Source of the DNA: DASPSR01 sp035498715
Lineage (GTDB): Bacteria; Nitrospirota; UBA9217
Direction of reading: 5' to 3'
Length of the DNA: 36,185 bases
NCBI GenBank assembly: GCA_035498715.1
Contig: DATJZV010000130.1
Coordinates: forward strand, 1-36,185
Part shown: piece by piece, positions 31,103-36,185 of the stretch
Layout: each line of letters starts with the position of its first letter
How positions within the stretch are numbered: position 1 is the stretch's first letter
Notes under the pieces: model-generated
Databases searched by the model: none
What the model saw: the letters and a program-made list of their open reading frames with translations, nothing else
What the model was told of the DNA's origin: nothing
Made by a program: the position numbers and the translations under genes

Positions 31103-33244
31103 CTACGTTGCCGCACGGGAGTGTTTGGCAACGTCATCGATGTTTTGGATATCCCCATAGAGGCATACCCTGTTTCTGCCGGACCGCTTCGCATGATAGA
31201 GGGCCTGGTCGGCCTGCTCGATCAAAGTTTCCTTTTTTTCGCAACTCCGGGAATAGGAAGCAACGCCGATACTCAGGGTGCACCGCAAGGTGACGCTACC
31301 CGCGGTTATGGCTGAATTTTCAATGGTTTTCCTGATACGTTCGGCCGTCGTTCTCGCGCCTTCGCTGTTTGCACCGACCATCCCTACGGCAAATTCTTCG
31401 CCGCCATAACGCGCCACGAAATCAATGCTGCGCGCCATCTCGCGGATGGTCCCGGCGACGAGCTTGAGCGCGATATCTCCGACCGGGTGTCCGTGCTCGT
31501 CGTTTACTTTTTTGAAATAGTCTATGTCGAGGAGCAGAAGGGAAAAATCCTGATTCTCACGGTCGAGCCGCTTGAATTCCTCTTCAATCTTATCCATGAA
31601 AGTCCGGTGGTTCAGGAGGCCGGTCAGGCCATCGGTGTGGGCCATGTCCCGTATCCGCTGGTGCAGCATGCTATTATCGATGACCATGGATACCTGGTTC
31701 AAGAGGGTGTCCATGAAATTCCGGTAGTAATCGGTGAATGCGTTGGTCCTGACAGACCCCAGGAAAACGGCGCCGATGAACCTGCCCCGTGCCGTGAGCG
31801 GCTTGCCGTAGAGTGATTGGAGAGGCAGCTGGAGCTCTTTGATCGGGAACAGCCCTATTTCCCGGCCACGGCTGCCGAGGTCCGGCCAATGGTAAGTTTT
31901 AGAGATCTTCTGGTCGTTCCACTGGGTAAACATCTGGTTCATAATGGCGCTCTGCTTGACGGGAAACCGGCTGCCTGCAAACCTGCTGTCGTAGCCCCGC
32001 ATCGCGCTTATCACTGCGTCGCCACTCTTCTCATCGTGCAGGAGAATTGCACAGAAGTCGTGAGGCACTACGGCCTTGATCTTCGTGGTCAGTTTGTCCA
32101 GGACTTCCTGGATATCGAGACTGCTGCTCAGGACCGCACTCATCTCATGGAGAGCAGCGAAGTGTTGTGCTTTGCTATTCAACTCCTGTGACAGCTGTAT
32201 CTTCTCGATGATCTCGATGAAGAAGGGTGCAAAGCGGTTCAGCATGTCCTGTGCATCGGGGGAGAATGCTCCCCGCTCCAAACTGTCCACCGCGAGCACC
32301 GCAATGGTACTGTCCTGATGGATGATGGGAAGAACCAAAAATGATTTGACCGGGACATCCCGGACATCCTGCCGGTAATAACCGAGATTAGGAAGGGGGA
32401 TGACCATATCGGACAGATACTGGGGCTGCTTCTGGTCTGCACAGATATCGATCAGCATCTTGCCCTCGTGCTGGTCTAGTGCCGTACCTACCGGAAGGAC
32501 GGCCCGTCCGCTTTCCGTCTTGATTGCCCGCAGGGAGAAGACGTCAGTATTTTCCCTGCGTTCCTTCAGAAATAGGGCATACGTGTGGGCGGGAACAAAT
32601 TCATAGATCATCTGAATGAGGCCGTTGAATGTGCTCTCACGTTCTCCTGCAGCCTTTAGGTTTGCCGCCTGCCTGCTCTCGCTTGTCAGTGCTGTGAGCT
32701 TGGTCTCATCGCTCAAGGGATCCAAGGAGTCTGCCTTTGCGAGGAGCCGCTCATGGGCATCTTTGGCCTGATCTGCCTCCCTGCGCGTGCGGTTCAAAAT
32801 GTACGATACGGCAATTGACAGACCGGCGAGCGACAGGGCAAAACCGCTATACACGGGCCACTTACTTGTTTCCCACTGTCCAGAAATAAGAAGGTTGGAT
32901 AGTTCTATGCTGAGGATCAGTCCGGTCATTGCGTATGTCTGGCGAAGGGAAGACAGTGCCGCGACAACGGCTGCAAACAGAAAATATGCCGGCCAGATCG
33001 ATGAGTGAATACCGCCTGTGATCTCTACAAGGAAGTTCAGAAGGATGATGCCGAGGACGATGAGGGGGAAGGGCTTGATGCGGTCTGGAGAGATGTAAAT
33101 GGTATAGGTTACGGAAAAAGTGAGGAGGAGATACCCGACGAGCCAGAAAATTGTAAAGGGGCTGGACAGGCCTGATTCGATGAAGGCCCCCAAGCCGGCA
33201 AGAACGGTGTAAATGACCAGGCCGAGGACAATGATGTTTCTCAA
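31103..33244 (-). CDS. Membrane diguanylate cyclase with two GAF-like domains and a GGDEF domain
   Basis: The product is 713 residues. The first about 150 hold five to six hydrophobic helices. A coiled linker leads to two GAF-like sensory regions (about 205-350 and 375-545). The GGDEF domain covers about 550-700, with DGLTGLLNHRTF, DIDYFKKVND, the active motif YGGEEF near residue 615 (GGEEF variant, active by family) and an RSID sequence five residues before it, which has the form of the RxxD product-inhibition site. It should synthesise cyclic di-GMP. The gene overlaps the upstream DUF507 gene by four bases, so it is the third gene of a DUF507-DUF507-cyclase operon. Confidence 0.93.
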   Translation of the reverse strand: MRNIIVLGLVIYTVLAGLGAFIESGLSSPFTIFWLVGYLLLTFSVTYTIYISPDRIKPFPLIVLGIILLNFLVEITGGIHSSIWPAYFLFAAVVAALSSLRQTYAMTGLILSIELSNLLISGQWETSKWPVYSGFALSLAGLSIAVSYILNRTRREADQAKDAHERLLAKADSLDPLSDETKLTALTSESRQAANLKAAGERESTFNGLIQMIYEFVPAHTYALFLKERRENTDVFSLRAIKTESGRAVLPVGTALDQHEGKMLIDICADQKQPQYLSDMVIPLPNLGYYRQDVRDVPVKSFLVLPIIHQDSTIAVLAVDSLERGAFSPDAQDMLNRFAPFFIEIIEKIQLSQELNSKAQHFAALHEMSAVLSSSLDIQEVLDKLTTKIKAVVPHDFCAILLHDEKSGDAVISAMRGYDSRFAGSRFPVKQSAIMNQMFTQWNDQKISKTYHWPDLGSRGREIGLFPIKELQLPLQSLYGKPLTARGRFIGAVFLGSVRTNAFTDYYRNFMDTLLNQVSMVIDNSMLHQRIRDMAHTDGLTGLLNHRTFMDKIEEEFKRLDRENQDFSLLLLDIDYFKKVNDEHGHPVGDIALKLVAGTIREMARSIDFVARYGGEEFAVGMVGANSEGARTTAERIRKTIENSAITAGSVTLRCTLSIGVASYSRSCEKKETLIEQADQALYHAKRSGRNRVCLYGDIQNIDDVAKHSRAAT

Positions 33245-33519
33245 ACCTTCCTTCTCCTATGCATCTCTTCGTCCATGTATTTCCGGTACAAGACATCCCA
33301 TTCGGGGCTTCCCTCGGGGACCCTGCGGGAAAGCGACTGGATGGTGCGCCGGGCAGCAGTGTCCGCCTCGTCCTCGAATTGGAGCTCTGCGGTTATGGTC
33401 CGCTTGATCTCGCGGAGGAGCCGTTCCTCGGGCTGGAGCACATCGACGTGCCTGTCCTGTACCAGCGCATCCAGGATCAAGTGTGAGATGTGGGATATCC
33501 TGTCTTCGCTCAATCTCAC
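33241..33519 (-). CDS. DUF507 family protein (second copy)
   Basis: The product is 92 residues. It begins MRLSEDRISHISHLILDALV and ends in a basic RKYMDEEMHRRRKV, matching the helical DUF507 family; the family has no established function. Compared with the first copy it has a longer linker and a more divergent C-terminus (EWDVLYRKY in place of DYRKVFELTKQKL). It overlaps the upstream copy by four bases (ATGA) and the downstream cyclase gene by four bases, so all three are likely translated in a coupled way. Confidence 0.85.
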   Translation of the reverse strand: MRLSEDRISHISHLILDALVQDRHVDVLQPEERLLREIKRTITAELQFEDEADTAARRTIQSLSRRVPEGSPEWDVLYRKYMDEEMHRRRKV

Positions 33520-33797
33520 AGCACGATTCCTCTCTCTCTTGCGAGCTTCTGCTTGGTGAGCTCGAAAACCTTCCGGTAGTCCATCTGGCCCTTGGATATC
33601 TCGGCCTCGTGCGCGGCAAGGAGCTTTTTCACCTCTTCGTTGAGCTTGTCTTCCGCTATCATGTCCGCGGTAATCGTTTCGGCGATCTTCGTGGATATAG
33701 CATCCTTGGACACGTCATATCCGGCCAAACCCTTGCTCTCAAGGTTCCTTGCGATCGCATCGGCAATATGTTTAACCATCTCTTTTGAAAGACGCAT
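33516..33797 (-). CDS. DUF507 family protein (first copy)
   Basis: The product is 93 residues and fits DUF507 closely: MRLSKEMVKHIADAI, a short middle helix (ISTKIAETITADMIAEDKL), then LAAHEAEISKGQMDYRKVFE and the family's C-terminal KQKLARERGIVL. It is cytoplasmic, helical and charged; no function is known. AAGGAG lies upstream, and an extended -10 promoter about 20 bases further. Its stop overlaps the next DUF507 gene by four bases. The pair is a tandem duplication that has diverged. Confidence 0.88.
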   Translation of the reverse strand: MRLSKEMVKHIADAIARNLESKGLAGYDVSKDAISTKIAETITADMIAEDKLNEEVKKLLAAHEAEISKGQMDYRKVFELTKQKLARERGIVL

Positions 33798-33815
33798 GAG
33801 AACTCCTTGCGAGGC

Positions 33816-33824
33816 ATTATATCA
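33816..33824 (-). promoter_or_regulatory. Extended -10 promoter of the DUF507-cyclase operon
   Basis: TGATATAAT on the minus strand (33824-33816) is a perfect extended -10 (TGnTATAAT). There is no good -35 hexamer at 16-18 bases upstream. Predicted start about 33809, giving a very short leader with AAGGAG. Confidence 0.6.
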
Positions 33825-33955
33825 GAAAAGGGGGTAAAGTGGAGAAGAAAATTGAGGGATTGACGCAGTAAACGCCGAGATGAACGATGCGAATCGTGAG
33901 TTGCGAACTTTGAATGTCCTCCCTGCGTGTTCCCTGTTTTCTGCAGGAAGAAGAT

Positions 33956-34888
33956 TTACGGATGCTGGATAACCCTCCGCACCTTCCTGAAGTCCGCCCA
34001 GATGTCCACCACGCCGAGGGCGATGACGAAGACGATGGTAGGCAGGGCCAGAATAAGCGCATGAATGAGACTGCGTGCAACAGCCTTGATGCGGGCTTTT
34101 CTGAGCACATGCTCCACGATCGCGATGCCCTGTACCAGGTATACGACAGAAAAAACGATCGCACAGTTCAATCCGGTCCACCGGGCCACCTCGTTCGGTA
34201 CCATGATGAGCGCAAGTGCCGCAATCAGGCCCCATACCCATGCGTCGGGTGCATGCCATGCGGCGAGGGAAGGCTGCGGGGAGATAGGCACCGCTCCTGT
34301 TTTGCGCAGGATGGCGGCACGGGCAAGGGTGAAGCAGCACGCGGCCTGTATGAGCGAAGTCGCTACGGTAATCCCGGGGACAAGGCGCACCAGGTAATGG
34401 ACAAAGGTATCCGTGACCGATGTGACCGACGAAGCCATGTCCTTAAGCCCCAGGCTGGAATAGAGCCTGGCCGCTTCGGCAAGGCTGTCCCGCAGGTGCC
34501 CCTCGAGAAGCGTTACCGGGTTCTTACCCATATGGGCAAGATAATATGACAGGACGACTCCTGCGGCTGCAATCGGCAGGAGCCCGCCAATGACGACGAT
34601 GCTTTCAGGCCTGAGCCCCCTGTGCATACCTTCGCCCGTGCCGATGGCCATGAGACCGAAACTGAAGAAGAGGATGGCTGCAATGTGCCATCCAAGGAGC
34701 GCGGCGACGATGGCGCCCGTTGCGAGGAGGGCCGTCAGTCCTTCAGCCCTGCCGTCCCGGACATAGGTGACGATGATCGGTACCGGGGTGAACAGGACGA
34801 GCGCCTGCCCAAGCACGGGAATAATAAATCCCGCAAGGAACAGTCCTAAGGTTTGTACAGATGCGAGAAGCGTAGATCGGTAGTTCAT
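33956..34888 (-). CDS. DUF2232 (YybS-like) integral membrane protein
   Basis: The product is 310 residues from ATG 34888, which has GGAGAG four bases upstream; a TTG at 34900 falls in the T-run of the upstream terminator. It has about eight hydrophobic segments: the N-terminal ones (LGLFLAGFIIPVLGQALVLF, then ALLATGAIVAALLGW) and the C-terminal ones (WVWGLIAALALIMV, then IVFSVVYLVQGIAIV) are characteristic of the family. Members are commonly encoded beside rpsF/rpsR and rplI. Function is unknown; a transporter- or biogenesis-like role has been suggested from fold only. The usual next gene, rplI, is absent here. Confidence 0.85.
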   Translation of the reverse strand: MNYRSTLLASVQTLGLFLAGFIIPVLGQALVLFTPVPIIVTYVRDGRAEGLTALLATGAIVAALLGWHIAAILFFSFGLMAIGTGEGMHRGLRPESIVVIGGLLPIAAAGVVLSYYLAHMGKNPVTLLEGHLRDSLAEAARLYSSLGLKDMASSVTSVTDTFVHYLVRLVPGITVATSLIQAACCFTLARAAILRKTGAVPISPQPSLAAWHAPDAWVWGLIAALALIMVPNEVARWTGLNCAIVFSVVYLVQGIAIVEHVLRKARIKAVARSLIHALILALPTIVFVIALGVVDIWADFRKVRRVIQHP

Positions 34889-34898
34889 TTCTCTCTCC

Positions 34899-34951
34899 AA
34901 AAAAAGGGGAAACCCATGGCCACTGTTTCAGCGACCGCCTGAGTTTCCCCT
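34899..34951 (-). terminator. Rho-independent terminator after rpsR
   Basis: On the minus strand AGGGGAAAC (34951-34943) pairs perfectly over 9 bp with GTTTCCCCT (34913-34905), followed by a run of T (34905-34899). The loop is 29 bases. It lies between rpsR and the DUF2232 gene, so it should reduce, though perhaps not abolish, read-through into DUF2232, whose ribosome site begins right after the T-run. Confidence 0.75.
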
Positions 34952-34981
34952 CTCCCTGTTCGTCAGATGGTTATAGCGAAA

Positions 34982-35293
34982 TTACTTTTCGCCCGAGAAT
35001 GGCACGAGCGCAATGTTTCTGCACCGTTGCACTGCGACCGTTACCTCCCGCTGATGCCGTGCACAGTTGCCGGAGATGCGGCGGGGAAGGATTTTGCCTC
35101 GCTCGGTCAGGAAAAAGCGGAGCGTCTTCACGTCCTTGTAATCAATAAAGGGCGTCTTGTCAACGCAGAACCGACACACTTTCTTCCGGACCTGGAACCT
35201 TCTCCTCTTGTCCGGGCCTTTGCTGGTTCTGCTGTCTCTTTCCCTTGGTCTATCAGATGATCTTTCAGATGATCTTGATGGGAACTCTGCCAT
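34982..35293 (-). CDS. rpsR: Small ribosomal subunit protein bS18
   Basis: The product is 103 residues, about 25 longer than E. coli S18. The conserved core starts near residue 35 with KKVCRFCVDKTPFIDYKD, then FLTERGKILPRRISGNCARHQRE and AVQRCRNIALVPFS. Several Cys (CRFC, NC, RC) make it the zinc-ribbon (C+) form. The N-terminal extension is rich in Arg, Ser and Asp. Start supported by GAGGAG nine bases upstream. It follows ssb by 54 bases in the usual rpsF-ssb-rpsR order and is followed by a terminator. Confidence 0.96.
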   Translation of the reverse strand: MAEFPSRSSERSSDRPRERDSRTSKGPDKRRRFQVRKKVCRFCVDKTPFIDYKDVKTLRFFLTERGKILPRRISGNCARHQREVTVAVQRCRNIALVPFSGEK

Positions 35294-35347
35294 AGTAGTG
35301 AACTCCTCGTGAAATTATAGTAAAATAACGACCAGTACCATGGAACC

Positions 35348-35758
35348 TTAGAACGGGATATCTCCCTCGTCAACGGGAACTTCAGGAGCCGGTTCCGCAT
35401 GGCCGTGAGAGGCGCCCTGGCCGGCAGATGAGCGTTTCGGCATGAAGTTCACCGACTGAGCCACCACCTCGATCTTGCTCCTTTTTTGCCCTTCCTCGGT
35501 CTCCCACCGTCGCTGCTGAAGCCTGCCGTCGATCAGGACGGAGTCCCCCTTGTTGATGTATTGCCCGCAGGATTCGGCCTGTTTGCCAAACACGACGATA
35601 TCGATGTAGCTTACCTCTTCCTTGGTCTCTTCTCCCTGTTTGTACTTGCGGTTGACGGCAATGGCAAAGCTCGCCACGGCGATGCCGTTCGGCGTGTAGC
35701 GTACTTCAGGGTCGCGGGTAAGATTGCCCATCAGGATTACTTTGTTAAAGCTCGTCAT
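35348..35758 (-). CDS. ssb: Single-stranded DNA-binding protein
   Basis: The product is 136 residues. The OB-fold covers residues 1-105 (FNKVILMGNLTRDPEVRYTPNG, in pieces FNKVILMGNL and DPEVRYTPNG; then ASFAIAVNR, DIVVFGKQAE, IDGRLQQRRWE). A short flexible linker follows, with an acidic tip EGDIPF, the protein-interaction tail. It binds ssDNA as a tetramer in replication, repair and recombination. It stands between rpsF and rpsR in the same direction, a standard arrangement. Confidence 0.96.
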   Translation of the reverse strand: MTSFNKVILMGNLTRDPEVRYTPNGIAVASFAIAVNRKYKQGEETKEEVSYIDIVVFGKQAESCGQYINKGDSVLIDGRLQQRRWETEEGQKRSKIEVVAQSVNFMPKRSSAGQGASHGHAEPAPEVPVDEGDIPF

Positions 35759-35836
35759 GGTACTACCTCATGTTCCCGATATCGCTCCTGCAGCGTGGCC
35801 GGAGCCGCATATCGGGTGGTTGTCTTCTGGGTCAGG

Positions 35837-36184
35837 TTACGCTGGTGCCTGACCGGCCTCTGTCTTAGCTGCATCCTTTTTCTTCGGCTTGGGAGCGGGT
35901 CTGGTGCGCAGCTCTTTTTCCAGCTTAACGGTCAAGAACTTGATCACCGAATCGGTGAGCTTGTAGGTACGCTCAAGTTCGCTCACCGCCGCAGGCGCTG
36001 CCTTGAACTGGAAGAAAGCGTAATGCCCCCGCTTTTGCTTTTTGATCTCGTAGGCGAGCTTCTTTTTCCCCCAGTCCTCGAACTTGATCATCTCGCCGCC
36101 CTGCTTCGCGACGACATCCTGCATCTTTTTGATCACATTGTTGGTCTCTTCGTCCGAGAGGTTGGGATTGATGATGAAGATTGA
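35837..36184 (-). CDS. rpsF: Small ribosomal subunit protein bS6 (5' truncated by window)
   Basis: Codons run to the window edge; the first visible residues are SIFIINPNLSDEETNNV, so only the first few codons are missing. A GTG at 36136 within the frame is not the start. S6 motifs are IKKMQDVVAKQGGE, FEDWGKKKLAYEIKKQKRGHY and FFQFKA. The C-terminal tail is Lys/Ala/Pro-rich (PAPKPKKKDAAKTE), longer than in E. coli before modification. It binds S18 in the 30S platform and starts the rpsF-ssb-rpsR operon, 78 bases ahead of ssb. Confidence 0.95.
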   Translation of the reverse strand, partial: SIFIINPNLSDEETNNVIKKMQDVVAKQGGEMIKFEDWGKKKLAYEIKKQKRGHYAFFQFKAAPAAVSELERTYKLTDSVIKFLTVKLEKELRTRPAPKPKKKDAAKTEAGQAPA

Positions 36185-36185
36185 T

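Noticed and set aside
1..36185. CRISPR arrays, tRNA or rRNA genes, insertion sequences
   Set aside because: No spaced direct repeats of CRISPR type, no cloverleaf-like intergenic sequence and no transposase or integrase motif were seen.

Overview
The window looks like chromosomal DNA of a free-living, Gram-negative, non-enterobacterial organism. It has an ADP-heptose (LPS core) enzyme, an Mla-type lipid transporter, a type IV pilus assembly operon, several c-di-GMP proteins and many two-gene overlaps. DUF507 genes, an AmmeMemoRadiSam (MEMO) gene, a sigma-54 promoter on the pilus operon and an rpsF-ssb-rpsR-DUF2232 cluster together point to Nitrospirota or a deltaproteobacterial-type lineage (Desulfobacterota). 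That placement is inference from gene content only. I see no tRNA, rRNA, CRISPR array, insertion sequence or prophage gene.

Layout. 1-716: 3' part of a MEMO-family gene. 800-8597: a type IV pilus operon headed by a near-consensus sigma-54 promoter: small zinc ribbon, pilV, pilW, pilX, an unknown secreted protein, pilY1, an Ig-like lipoprotein and a GspH/FimT pseudopilin. 9049-12237: maf, a LuxR-type regulator whose receiver has lost its phospho-acceptor Asp, a 540-bp non-coding stretch, and an M48 membrane protease. 12358-16947: a partner-switch set (GAF-SpoIIE phosphatase, RsbW-like kinase, STAS protein) running directly into mlaE-mlaF-mlaD. 17007-22362: hisS, a YfcE-like phosphoesterase, a phosphohexomutase, enolase and a small zincin.

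From 22428 most genes lie on the minus strand: rfaE2, a receiver-HD-GYP phosphodiesterase, a stretch with a PilB-like zinc-motif fragment and a small orphan gene, glgP, then a flavoprotein (+), a NUDIX hydrolase and a YkgJ-type cysteine-cluster protein. 29199-31018 is an ECF sigma / zinc anti-sigma / LTxxQ periplasmic protein operon with its own terminator and a possible autoregulated promoter. 31103-33797 is an overlapping operon of two DUF507 genes and a membrane GAF-GGDEF diguanylate cyclase. 33956-36184 holds DUF2232, rpsR, ssb and the 3' part of rpsF.

The most interesting arrangements are: the partner switch joined to an Mla transporter, where the STAS protein could serve both as RsbV and as the MlaB subunit; the ECF/anti-sigma/Spy-like module; the DUF507-DUF507-GGDEF operon; and the sigma-54 pilus operon with two uncharacterised members. 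All functional statements rest on reading motifs by eye; no database search was possible.
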